Under the pieces are notes generated by a model, which was not told where the DNA came from, ran no database searches, and was given only the letters and a program-made list of their open reading frames with translations. The translations under genes and the position numbers were made by a program. 33,055 nucleotides of DNA, taken from contig QHRX01000010.1 of NCBI GenBank assembly GCA_003221455.1, forward strand, positions 1 to 33,055, in the 5' to 3' direction. This DNA is from Candidatus Rokuibacteriota bacterium. GTDB lineage: Bacteria > Methylomirabilota > Methylomirabilia > Rokubacteriales > CSP1-6. This document shows, piece after piece, positions 24,892 to 32,040 of the stretch. Each line of letters begins with the position of its first letter. Position 1 is the first letter of the stretch.

Positions 24892-25332
24892 ATGATGGAC
24901 GAGTTCATGCGGGCGGCGATAGACGAGGCCCAGGCAGGCCTGCGGGAAGGCGGCATCCCGATCGGCTCAGTGCTCGTGGCTGGTGGACGAATCATCGGTC
25001 GCGGCCACAACCGGCGCGTCCAGCGCGGAAGTGTCGTGCTGCACGGCGAAATGGATGCGCTCGAGAACGCTGGCCGACAGCCTGCCACCGTGTACCGAGA
25101 GTCGATTCTGTATACGACGCTCTCCCCGTGTGCGATGTGCACCGGTGCCATCCTGCTCTACGGCATTCGCCATGTCGTCGTCGGGGAGAATCAGACGTTC
25201 GTAGGAGACGAAGCGCTGCTCCGGTCTCGCGGTGTCGTGGTCGACGTGCTCCAGGATGCGACATGCGTCCACATGATGACCACGTTCATCCGGGCGAATC
25301 CGCGGCTCTGGAACGAAGATATCGGCGCATAG
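24892..25332 (+). CDS. Cytosine deaminase, yeast Fcy1-like (zinc CDA fold)
   Basis: 146 residues. The zinc site of the cytidine-deaminase superfamily is complete: His51 and the proton-shuttling Glu53 in LHGEMDALENAGR, Cys80 and Cys83 in TLSPCAMCTGA. Beyond the superfamily motifs, the protein follows yeast cytosine deaminase closely: GGIPIGSVLV, GRGHNRRVQRGS, LYTTLSPCAMCTGAILLYGI, VVVGEN and a terminal LWNEDIGA, where the yeast enzyme has Trp and Asp contacting the pyrimidine. This argues for cytosine to uracil conversion rather than tRNA adenosine (TadA) or guanine deamination. Start ATG-ATG at 24892/24895. It is monocistronic, divergent from the acyltransferase gene. Confidence 0.82.
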   Translation: MMDEFMRAAIDEAQAGLREGGIPIGSVLVAGGRIIGRGHNRRVQRGSVVLHGEMDALENAGRQPATVYRESILYTTLSPCAMCTGAILLYGIRHVVVGENQTFVGDEALLRSRGVVVDVLQDATCVHMMTTFIRANPRLWNEDIGA

Positions 25333-25787
25333 GAGCGCGGCGGGGCCGCCATTCTAAGGTCTGGTGGGCCCCAGGTCGGGGCGGCGTGGTCGAGACTCGA
25401 GAAATCGCGAAAGGGAGTCCTGACGCGGAACCTTCGGCGATCCCGAGATTTGGTCTTCTGTTCTGAGCAGACCGTCTCTTCTCACCGACGGACGACTCGC
25501 TCCGTCTCGCTAACCCCCGTCCGTCGAGCAGCCGATCAGCACATGGCCCCTCTGTCGGGAGTCGGGCTGGTCGCCGCGTGCACCACCTGCCCCTGCGTCG
25601 TGAGCGCCAGTAGGCGGCCCTCATCCACGCGAGGACGGCGAATCGCACCGTGCGGAGGCACCCGCGGCTGCACCGCCATATCGAGGGCGCGGACCCGTGG
25701 GGCCCGGGGCCAATTCCTCGAGCCTCCCGCCAGCCTCCCGACCCTCTTCCCGCCGCGGCACGCCGCCTGATACGCTCAGCGAGGCCC
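25333..25787. other. Spacer with no recognised gene
   Basis: Only Arg/Pro-rich chance frames are seen. A GC-rich hairpin (GCGGC/GCCGC, about 25338-25350) just after the deaminase stop may end its transcript. No clear promoter is found for the following gene. Confidence 0.4.
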
Positions 25788-26948
25788 ATGCGCACGAGCG
25801 ACGACCGCATCCTGATCACGCACGTCGGCAGCATCCCGCGCAACGAGGCCCTGCGGGAGCTGCTCGTCAGGCAGGACCGCGGCGAGGCGATCGACGAGCG
25901 TGAGCTGGAGCGGCAGATCGAGGCAGCCGTGCAGGTCGTCGTCGCCCGGCAGCTCGAGGTCGGTGTCGATGTCGGCAACGATGGCGAACAGCCGCGCGCC
26001 GGGTTCTCGACCTATGTCGCGCGGCGGATGCGCGGCTTCGGCGGAGAGAGCAGGCGCCTGACGGCGCGCGACCTGATCGACTTTCCCGACTATGCGGCAC
26101 TGCTGGCGCGCCGCCGCCGATCAGCCGCGCGGATCGCCGACGCCCCGCAGGCCATCGCCGAGATCCACTACGACGACCTCAGCGAGGCCGCGCGCGAGTG
26201 CGATCTCTTCCTGCGCTGCGCCCAGGCGGCGCCGAGGCCGTTCGTCGAGGCCTTCATGACCGCCGCCTCGCCCGGCACCATCGCCACCGTGCTCCTCAAC
26301 GCCCACTACGACTCGCACGAGCGCTACGTGATGGCGCTGGCGCGCGAGATGCGCAAGGAGTACGAACTGGTCCACGCACGCGGCCTCGTGCTGCAGCTCG
26401 ACTGCCCCGATCTCGCCATGGAGCGTGTCCGGTTCTTTCAGCACGAGTCGCTCGAGCGCTTCCAGCGCGCCGTGGAGCTGCACGTGGAGGCGATCAACCA
26501 GGCGACGGCGGCGATTCCGGCCGACCGTATCCGCCTTCACGTCTGCTGGGGCAACTACGACGGGCCGCACGTCCACGACGTGCCGCTCGAGGCCGTCCTG
26601 CCGATCATCCTCATGGCCAAGGTGGGCGCGCTCTCCCTCCCGCTGGCAAATCCCCGCCACCAGCACGAGTACGCGGTGATCGAACGCCACGGGCTGCGGG
26701 AGGGAATGCTCTTCCTCCCCGGCGTCATCGACACGACGACCAACTACGTCGAGCACCCCGCAGTCGTGGCCGATCGGATCGCCCGGGCCGTCGAGGCGGC
26801 CGGCGACCGGGGCCGCGTCATCGCCTCGACTGACTGCGGCTTCGGTACGTTCGCCGGCTCGGAGATGTGCGCCGAGAGCGTCGTGTGGGCCAAGCTCCGC
26901 GCGCTGAGGGAAGGCGCCGACATCGCCACGAGGCGCCTGTGGGGCTGA
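25788..26948 (+). CDS. MetE-like cobalamin-independent methyltransferase family protein
   Basis: 386 residues from the ATG at 25788 (GAGG close upstream). It has one barrel, like the C-terminal half of cobalamin-independent methionine synthase and the epoxyalkane:CoM-transferase-like group. ITHVGSIPR (10-18) is the substrate loop, then EVGVDVGNDGEQPR. The zinc ligands are recognisable: His251 and Cys253 in LHVCWGNYDGPH, and Cys350 in ASTDCGFGT. PLANPRHQHEY lies between them. It lacks the folate-binding N-terminal half of MetE, so it probably transfers a methyl or alkyl group from another donor, or acts on a thiol substrate. Not a proven methionine synthase. Confidence 0.85.
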   Translation: MRTSDDRILITHVGSIPRNEALRELLVRQDRGEAIDERELERQIEAAVQVVVARQLEVGVDVGNDGEQPRAGFSTYVARRMRGFGGESRRLTARDLIDFPDYAALLARRRRSAARIADAPQAIAEIHYDDLSEAARECDLFLRCAQAAPRPFVEAFMTAASPGTIATVLLNAHYDSHERYVMALAREMRKEYELVHARGLVLQLDCPDLAMERVRFFQHESLERFQRAVELHVEAINQATAAIPADRIRLHVCWGNYDGPHVHDVPLEAVLPIILMAKVGALSLPLANPRHQHEYAVIERHGLREGMLFLPGVIDTTTNYVEHPAVVADRIARAVEAAGDRGRVIASTDCGFGTFAGSEMCAESVVWAKLRALREGADIATRRLWG

Positions 26949-26956
26949 GCCTCCGG

Positions 26957-26969
26957 GAGTCCGGGACTC
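26957..26969 (+). terminator. Short palindrome after the MetE-like gene
   Basis: GAGTCC-G-GGACTC (26957-26969) lies 8 bp after the stop. It makes a tight stem as DNA or a poor RNA hairpin because of the 1-nt centre, and there is no T-tract. Low confidence as a terminator; it could be a regulatory site. Confidence 0.3.
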
Positions 26970-27103
26970 ATGATACTCGGCTCTCTGTGGACACTCGCTC
27001 CGGACCCTCACGTGTTCGGCCATCCGCCCGACGGCGAAGCGCGAACCGACACAGGAATGATACGCTTTCGTCGAGATAACCGGGTGGTTTGGAGGTTCCG
27101 GAG

Positions 27104-27685
27104 ATGGACGCCGCCCAGTTCTTCATGTTGCGTTATGAGCCCCTGCACGCGACGATGACGGATCGCCTCCTGGGCGACCTGACCGACGCCCAGCTGCGTG
27201 CACGTCCCCACGGGCAAAACTCGATCGCCTGGCTACTCTGGCACGTAGCGCGGGCTGAGGATATCGGGATCAATCGGTTCGCCATGGATGGACGCGAGGT
27301 GTTCGACGAGGGAGGCTGGGCCAGTCGCCTCGGCACCGGTCGTCGTGAGGTCGGAACCGCCATGACGAGCGACGAGGTCTCCGACCTCACGGCGCGCGTC
27401 AGCATTCCGGCCCTGCGAGCCTATTGGGGCGCCGTGGGCCAGCGAACAGTTGACATCATTCGCGCGTACGATGCGACAGAGTGGGACAAGGTTGTTGATC
27501 CTGGCCGCATTCGCCGAGTCGTTCGAGACGAGGGAGGTTTCGGGCCGCACGTGAACACCCCGGGTGTCGAGTTGTACTACGCGGGAATGACCCGCGGCTG
27601 GGCGTTCGCCCAGCTGGCGCTCACCCACACGTGGGGACACTTCTTTGAGGGGAACGTGGTCCGGAGCCTGCTTGGCTGCCCCTGA
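27104..27685 (+). CDS. DinB/YfiT-like putative metalloenzyme
   Basis: 193 residues from the ATG at 27104, with GGAGG 8 nt upstream. It is a four-helix-bundle DinB-type protein: PLHATMTDRLLGDLTDAQLR (helix 1), then NSIAWLLWHVARAEDIGINRF with the first metal His, and LALTHTWGHFFEGNVVRSLLG with the His-X3-His pair. These three His are the metal site of the superfamily. Many such proteins are thiol-dependent transferases or S-transferases; the substrate is unknown. It appears monocistronic. It is only distantly like the second DinB gene at 29814-30419. Confidence 0.78.
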   Translation: MDAAQFFMLRYEPLHATMTDRLLGDLTDAQLRARPHGQNSIAWLLWHVARAEDIGINRFAMDGREVFDEGGWASRLGTGRREVGTAMTSDEVSDLTARVSIPALRAYWGAVGQRTVDIIRAYDATEWDKVVDPGRIRRVVRDEGGFGPHVNTPGVELYYAGMTRGWAFAQLALTHTWGHFFEGNVVRSLLGCP

Positions 27686-28214
27686 GCGCGACACGCCGGC
27701 AGCGTCGACGATCCCCTCTGGACTGGTCTGTCATGGCGACGACGCGTCAGCCCACACGGGCTCGAGGCCACCGAACGTGTGAATCGACGATGTCCGTGCT
27801 GGAGCGCCACTCAATATGGCGCTTCGCTTCATGGCGGGACGTCACCTAATGACGTCGGGTTGAGTCTCGTCCCTCGGAGGTTGGCCGGCGGCGGCTTCGG
27901 AGCTATGGTCGAGGGCGCTTCGCCGAAGGCGCGAGTGTCGGGCGGCAGAAGGCCGCCTTCGAACCTCGACGGCCGGATTGTCAACGGAGCCCCCTCGGTC
28001 ACCAGGGGGAAGAGGTCCCGGGAACGGGGCGTCTCCGTCACGGGCACGGGCCGGACCGGCACGAGCTACGCGGATCCCGCGGACGATCCGAGCAAGAAAT
28101 GGGCTCGGGGTTGTGCCGCCCCCGGCGAGGCTTCTGGATGGGACGGGTCTATCTCGACGCCGCTCTCGGCGTTGATCGGTCCCGGGCGCGGTGGCGAGAG
28201 GTGAAGGAGGCGTG
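27686..28214. other. Spacer with several hairpins
   Basis: No gene is recognised. AGCGCCA/TGGCGCT (27803-27809 and 27817-27823, 7-nt loop) and GACGTCA/TGACGTC (27838-27844 and 27850-27856, 5-nt loop) stand next to each other. Further GC-rich snap-backs occur near 27907-27960. The strong ribosome binding site AAGGAGG at 28204-28210 belongs to the following gene. Confidence 0.45.
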
Positions 28215-29054
28215 ATGGGTGGAACGACGATCGGCCTCGTGCATCCGGGCGAAATGGGCAGCGCGGTCGGCGCGGCGCTCCGTGTCGGCGGTCACCGGGT
28301 GGTCTGGGCTTCGGCCGGGCGCAGTTCCGCGACCCGCGCGCGCGCCACGGCCGACGGCCTCGAGGAGATGACCACGCTGGCCGCGCTGGCCGACTCCGCA
28401 CCGGTGATCTTCTCGATCTGCCCGCCTCACGCTGCTCGCGACGTCGCGCGGGAGTTCGTGGCGCTCGGGTATCGCGGGCTCTTCGTTGACGCCAACGCGG
28501 TCGCGCCGGCGACGGCGCGCGAGACGGGCCGGCGCGTCGCCGCGGCCGGCGCCCGGTTCGTGGACGGCGGGATCATCGGGCCCCCACCGCGGCGGCCGGG
28601 CCTCGCACGCCTCTACCTGTCGGGCGAGGGAGCGTCCACGGTCGCCGAGCTGTTCGCGACGAGCCCGCTCGAGGCGATCGTGCTCGACGGGCCGATCGGC
28701 GCCGCCTCCGCACTCAAGATGGCATACGCCGGGTGGAACAAGGCCTCCCAGGCGCTCCTGATGGCCGTGCGCTCGCTCGCCCTCCACGAGGGCGTGGACG
28801 CTGCGCTGCTTGCCGAGTGGGCGCGCTCGCAGCCAGAGCTCCCGCGGCGCTCGGAGGACGCGGTTCGCGCCAGCACGCGCAAGGCTTGGCGCTTCGTCGG
28901 CGAGATGGAAGAGATCGCGGTGACCTGCGCGGCCGCAGGCCTGCCGGTCGGCTTCCACGAGGCCGCCGCCGAGGTCTATCGCCGACTGGCTGGCTGGAAG
29001 GACACGCCGACCGCGCCGTCGGTCGGCGAGGTCGCCAAGGCCCTTGCCCCGTAA
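28215..29054 (+). CDS. NAD(P)-dependent 6PGDH/beta-hydroxyacid-dehydrogenase-like protein with DUF1932
   Basis: 279 residues, ATG behind AAGGAGG; a GTG one codon earlier is possible. The N-terminal Rossmann fold opens TTIGLVHPGEMGSAVGAAL, the 'GxxxPGxMG' dinucleotide motif with His before Pro. APVIFSICPPHAARDVAREF and GLFVDANAVAPAT follow, the latter being the family's 'DANAisP'. GARFVDGGIIGPPP matches the substrate-site segment. The helical C-terminal half (SALKMAYAGWNKASQALLMAV) has the Lys and Asn of the catalytic region and fits DUF1932. It probably oxidises a small hydroxy- or phospho-sugar acid; substrate unknown. Confidence 0.82.
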   Translation: MGGTTIGLVHPGEMGSAVGAALRVGGHRVVWASAGRSSATRARATADGLEEMTTLAALADSAPVIFSICPPHAARDVAREFVALGYRGLFVDANAVAPATARETGRRVAAAGARFVDGGIIGPPPRRPGLARLYLSGEGASTVAELFATSPLEAIVLDGPIGAASALKMAYAGWNKASQALLMAVRSLALHEGVDAALLAEWARSQPELPRRSEDAVRASTRKAWRFVGEMEEIAVTCAAAGLPVGFHEAAAEVYRRLAGWKDTPTAPSVGEVAKALAP

Positions 29055-29252
29055 GACGCGCCGCCGCCCCGCTGGCGATCGAGGCGTTGACGGTAAACGC
29101 TCCGTTTGGACGTCTTCATCAAATTTGGCCAGTGGCCACGCGGTAATGATCGCAAGACCGACGGCGACCCGGGCCGGCCTGCTTCGCGGTCCGGTTCACG
29201 CACGAGCCGCTCGGACGCGGAATTCGACGCGCTTGCCGCGGACCGTGCTCGC

Positions 29253-29420
29253 TTATCCGGCGCGAGGCTGGGCCGGGCGCTTCGCTCGCATCTCGGCCAG
29301 AAGGGTCCGGTACAGCGTGTTGTCGTCAAGCAGCCGTTCGTGCGTCCCGTCGGCGACGAGCCGCCCCTCATCGATCAAAAGAATCCGGTTCGCGAGCCGG
29401 ACGGTCTCGGGGCGGTGGGC
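29253..29420 (-). pseudogene. C-terminal remnant of an ABC exporter ATPase
   Basis: AHRPETVRLANRILLIDEGR, then LVADGTHERLLDDNTLYRTL is the unmistakable end of an ABC-type exporter nucleotide-binding domain, from the H-loop His through 'dG.i.e.GtHeeLl...g.Y..l'. The Walker A, signature and Walker B regions are missing. The frame runs straight into an unrelated secreted-protein relic at about 29420, so a deletion joined two genes. It is non-functional as a transporter. Confidence 0.7.
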
Positions 29421-29771
29421 CGGGGTCACAACATCAAAGGACTGGCCTCCGATGGCGTTCCGGCCTGTTCCGCCAACCTGCCAGCCAAGGCCCAAGGGCG
29501 AGGATGGTCTCGTGACGCTCGCTCGTGACGACTTGGTATTTCAGTTCCACGTCGAGGTTATCGAATCCCGTGAGCGACGGCTGCCCGTCGGGGTCGAGGT
29601 GAATCAGGGCGCCGCGGTCCCGCAGTTGGCGAGCGTGGCCGGCTGCGTGACGTCCACGCAGCGAACAAGATCTGACTCGAGTGCGTCGCTTCTGGAAGCC
29701 CAGGTCACCGTGAGGCTCGCGACGACGAGAACGATACCGACGGTCGCGGTCGCCCTGGTGTCACTCTTCAT
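29421..29771 (-). pseudogene. Frameshifted remnant of a secreted protein
   Basis: An ATG (complement of 29769-29771) follows AAAGGGAGCG and starts a signal peptide (VGIVLVVASLTVTWAS). The frame runs through LVRCVDVTQPATLANCGTAA and stops at 29604. The -1 frame continues in protein-like fashion (LIHLDPDGQPSLTGFDNLD, then ELKYQVVTSERHETILALG). A third frame takes over with LGWQVGGTGRNAIGGQSFD and joins the ABC remnant. A two-Cys secreted protein has thus suffered two frameshifts and loss of its 3' end. Family not recognised. If only the first frame is used, a 55-residue secreted peptide would be made. Confidence 0.55.
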
Positions 29772-29813
29772 GACGCTCCCTTTCTTTAATCCCCTATGCC
29801 TGAACGCCTGAGC

Positions 29814-30419
29814 CTAACCGGGGCGGGGGGCCGGTGGGTGAAGACGTCCACCGTGAGGATCGGGATGGTCCGGCTCATCAGGAAACTGGGTGGCCCTGAC
29901 TCGTGGGTAGTCAGGTTCGGCCTTGATCTTCTCGATCTGCTGGACATGGTCCATAACATGGAGCCGATGGTAGGCGATCAGTTCTTTGAGGTTCAGAGGG
30001 CCGAGGAACGGATGCTCCCAGGTTCCGGCGGGCAGGTCTCCCGCAGGCAGAGCGCTGACCAGCACGACGGCGTCATCCAAAAGCCTCGCCAGCTCCTGTC
30101 GTCGCTCCTCGATCGTCTGCATCGCCCGGCCGCTACTGTCGCCCGCCGTGAAGGGTCGAGGAGGTCTCCGGACGGCGAGGTCACGAATGCGCTCGGTAAC
30201 CTGCCGGGCCGTGGCGTCGATCAAATGGTCCAGCACTTCGTTGATAGACCACTCGTTGCCGGGCTGAAAGCGCGCCTGCTTCTCACTGATACCCCCCAGG
30301 CAGCGACCGCAGTCGGCGGCGGTGCGCTCCACGAGGACTCGCAGGTCGGCCAGACTTTTGGTGGCTTGGTGGCGGACGTAGGTGAGGGCTTGTTGTGTCC
30401 GTTCGTCCCGCGGGACCAT
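29814..30419 (-). CDS. DinB-family putative metal-dependent protein
   Basis: 201 residues from the ATG at 30419 (GGGGAGG upstream); an ATG at 30434 lacks a ribosome binding site. EWSINEVLDHLIDATARQV gives the first metal His, and GPLNLKELIAYHRLHVMDHVQQIEKIK gives the second helix, with His residues in HRLHVMDH, the DinB_2 pattern. The N-terminal helix carries a Cys pair (DCGRC), unusual for the family. The tail after residue 180 is Pro/His-rich and may be a read-through after a lost stop. Function unknown. A 15-bp palindrome lies at 30483-30497 just upstream. Confidence 0.78.
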   Translation of the reverse strand: MVPRDERTQQALTYVRHQATKSLADLRVLVERTAADCGRCLGGISEKQARFQPGNEWSINEVLDHLIDATARQVTERIRDLAVRRPPRPFTAGDSSGRAMQTIEERRQELARLLDDAVVLVSALPAGDLPAGTWEHPFLGPLNLKELIAYHRLHVMDHVQQIEKIKAEPDYPRVRATQFPDEPDHPDPHGGRLHPPAPRPG

Positions 30420-30482
30420 CAGGCCTCCCCTCATCTTAGGAGGAGTCTCGGTTAGTCACCAGCACATAACCTGGTGCTCAGG

Positions 30483-30497
30483 GTAAACCCGGTTTAC
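30483..30497. promoter_or_regulatory. 15-bp palindrome upstream of the DinB gene
   Basis: GTAAACCCGGTTTAC has perfect 7-bp arms around one central C, a form typical of dimeric repressor sites. Next to it, CACCAG/CTGGTG (about 30457-30476) adds a hairpin. They lie 64-78 bp upstream of the DinB start codon. The 30420-30759 spacer otherwise shows no gene that I can support. Confidence 0.5.
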
Positions 30498-30759
30498 TGC
30501 TCCCAGCGAACTTGGATTTGACTGTCATATGGTGCGTCAGGGCTCGAGAAGACCCGGGTCGACTTTGAGACGGACCGTGTTTTGGCGGTGGCAGCCGGCC
30601 CGGCGAAGAGCGTCGGGCAAGCTAGCAGGGACGGGCTCGTGCGACGACGGATTTCAGGACGCGGCCCTGGGATCCCCGGAAAGCGCGAGCACGTTTGGCA
30701 TCGGTTCATCGAGTAGATGGATCGCGAGGACACGGACAGATTCGGCGCACTCTTCTATG

Positions 30760-31451
30760 TCACGGTCGACGTGACTCCCTCGCCACGAGCCGCTGCATGG
30801 CGGCGACCTCAGCGGGACGCATGTTGGGGTCCCGACACTTCCACTCCGCGACGGCTGGGAGAGCGGCCCGGACCGGTCCGAGCTCGAAGTGGCCAAGGAA
30901 CGCGCGAACGGACAGCCTCGGAGTGCGCCGCCGAGCGCTGCCTGCACCCCTCCGCCCGGGATCTCGCCGGCCGTCATCAGGAGCCACGTGAGGGCGACAT
31001 CAGACGCCCCTGGGCCGCGAGCCGCATTCGTCCAGTCGATCACCACCGGGCCCTTCGGCGAAAGGAGCACGTTGATCGGGTGGAGGTCCCGGTGGATGAG
31101 TCGGTTGCCGTCGCCGAGGAACGGAGCGAGCCATCCGGGACCGGGGATCTCATGGAGACGGTTGTGGAGCCTCGCCAACACCGCCGCGTTTCGGCCGAGA
31201 GTCCACGGCTGTCTCGTGAGCGCTTCGAGCATGGTCGGGCCATCGATCCGCTCCATGATCAACTCGGAGCCGTCGGCGCTGAAGGCCTCGACCCGGGGCG
31301 CGGGATAGCCGCACTCGATCAGGTGCCGCATGACCCTCGCCTCCATCTCCAGCGAGCGGCCGTTGCGAGAACGGCGCAAGACGAGGCCCGCGCCATAGCC
31401 GAGGATGTCGGAGTCGCGGCCGGAGGCGAGGACGCGGCGGGGTTCGCGCAT
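30760..31451 (-). pseudogene. APH/choline-kinase-like phosphotransferase with a frameshift
   Basis: The first about 178 residues are a good aminoglycoside-phosphotransferase fold protein: ILGYGAGLVLRR, EARVMRHLIECGYPAPRV, LIMERIDGPTMLEAL, the catalytic loop LIHRDLHPINVLL (His120, Asp122, Asn127) and VVIDWTNA (Asp139). After GGGVQAALGGAL (near 30917) the frame becomes Ser/Arg-rich nonsense. A second frame continues the family C-terminus (VRAFLGHFELGPVRAALPAV, then MRPAEVAAMQRLVARE) and stops at 30760. A single indel explains it; a sequencing error is possible. Without the indel the protein would be about 230 residues. Reading only the first frame ends at 30654. Substrate unknown. Confidence 0.7.
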
Positions 31452-31631
31452 GGCAGCACTCTAGTCCGGGCGCTAGGCGAACGCTACAGCCGGTTGATGC
31501 GAGGGGTAATCTCACCGCGTGCACCCCTGCCGATCTCGCCCGCCGGACATTAGTTGAGGCCGCCAAGCCGAGGCCTTGGGCACAGTCAGCGCGAAGCGGT
31601 GTAGAATCGGGTGGCCGTAAACTCTCAAAAT

Positions 31632-31706
31632 GCCGGGGTAGCTCAGTGGCAGAGCAGCTGATTCGTAATCAGCAGGTCGCGGGTTCAAGTCCCGCCCCCG
31701 GCTCCA
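31632..31706 (+). tRNA. tRNA-Thr (anticodon CGT), CCA encoded
   Basis: A full cloverleaf can be drawn. The acceptor is GCCGGGG/CCCCGGC (31632-31638 and 31696-31702), with discriminator T and encoded CCA. The D-arm is GCTC/GAGC, the anticodon arm GCTGA/TCAGC with loop TTCGTAA, and the T-arm GCGGG/CCCGC with loop TTCAAGT. Anticodon CGT reads ACG (Thr). An integrase relic abuts the 3' end, so this tRNA has served as an attachment site. Confidence 0.95.
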
Positions 31707-31892
31707 TTCCCAATCGAGCACTTCCGGATCACGTCCCTCACCCGAAGCTACCACGTTGCTACCATTCGGCCGCTCAGCGCTCTCGAAACCGGCAGTCCGA
31801 AGCACCTCGAGCCTGTCGATGTACCGCTTATCCCCCGAGGGAAGCCAGTGCGCGCAGTAGATCAGCGTCGTCGTTGGCTTCGCGTGGCCGAG
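31707..31892 (-). pseudogene. Tyrosine integrase, C-terminal remnant beside tRNA-Thr
   Basis: The minus strand from 31892 reads LGHAKPTTTLIYCAHWLP, then SGDKRYIDRLEVLRTAGFES. This has the box II His (LGH) and the catalytic Tyr (IYCAHW) of a tyrosine recombinase of the type ending 'H.lP.gd.r.vd.L'. Everything upstream of LGH is missing, including both catalytic Arg. The frame stays open through the tRNA antisense strand, giving the familiar spurious string RGRDLNPRPADYESAALPL. This is what remains of an element that entered at the tRNA 3' end. Confidence 0.75.
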
Positions 31893-31894
31893 CG

Positions 31895-32021
31895 CTGCAG
31901 GCCGAGCTGTTGGAAGACCAGCGGATCGCCAACGGATGGCTGACCGTGAAGGACGCCCCGGGGATTAGGGCTGGCCTTGTCGAAAGCCGCGCTCGAGGAG
32001 TTCGGCGAGCAAATTCTGTGA
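31895..32021 (+). pseudogene. C-terminal remnant of an enolase-superfamily (MR/MLE-like) gene
   Basis: AELLEDQRIANGWLTVKDAPG resembles the closing segment of mandelate racemase/muconate lactonizing enzyme-like dehydratases. A frameshift follows, and the other frame gives LSKAALEEFGEQIL and a TGA at 32019-32021. The 5' part of the gene is cut off exactly where the integrase relic begins. The stop is 19 nt before the flavin oxidoreductase start, so the two were probably an operon. Based on about 40 residues only. Confidence 0.45.
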
Positions 32022-32040
32022 ACGGGCCCACCGGACGAAC

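Noticed and set aside
30494-30733. 79-codon minus-strand ORF downstream of the phosphotransferase
   Set aside because: The ending looks protein-like, but there is no ribosome binding site or family match, and it overlaps the frame-1 tail of the broken kinase gene.
31512-31805. 97-codon minus-strand ORF containing RGRDLNPRPADYESAALPL
   Set aside because: This part is only the translated antisense of tRNA-Thr; just the upstream LGHAKPTTT segment is real integrase.
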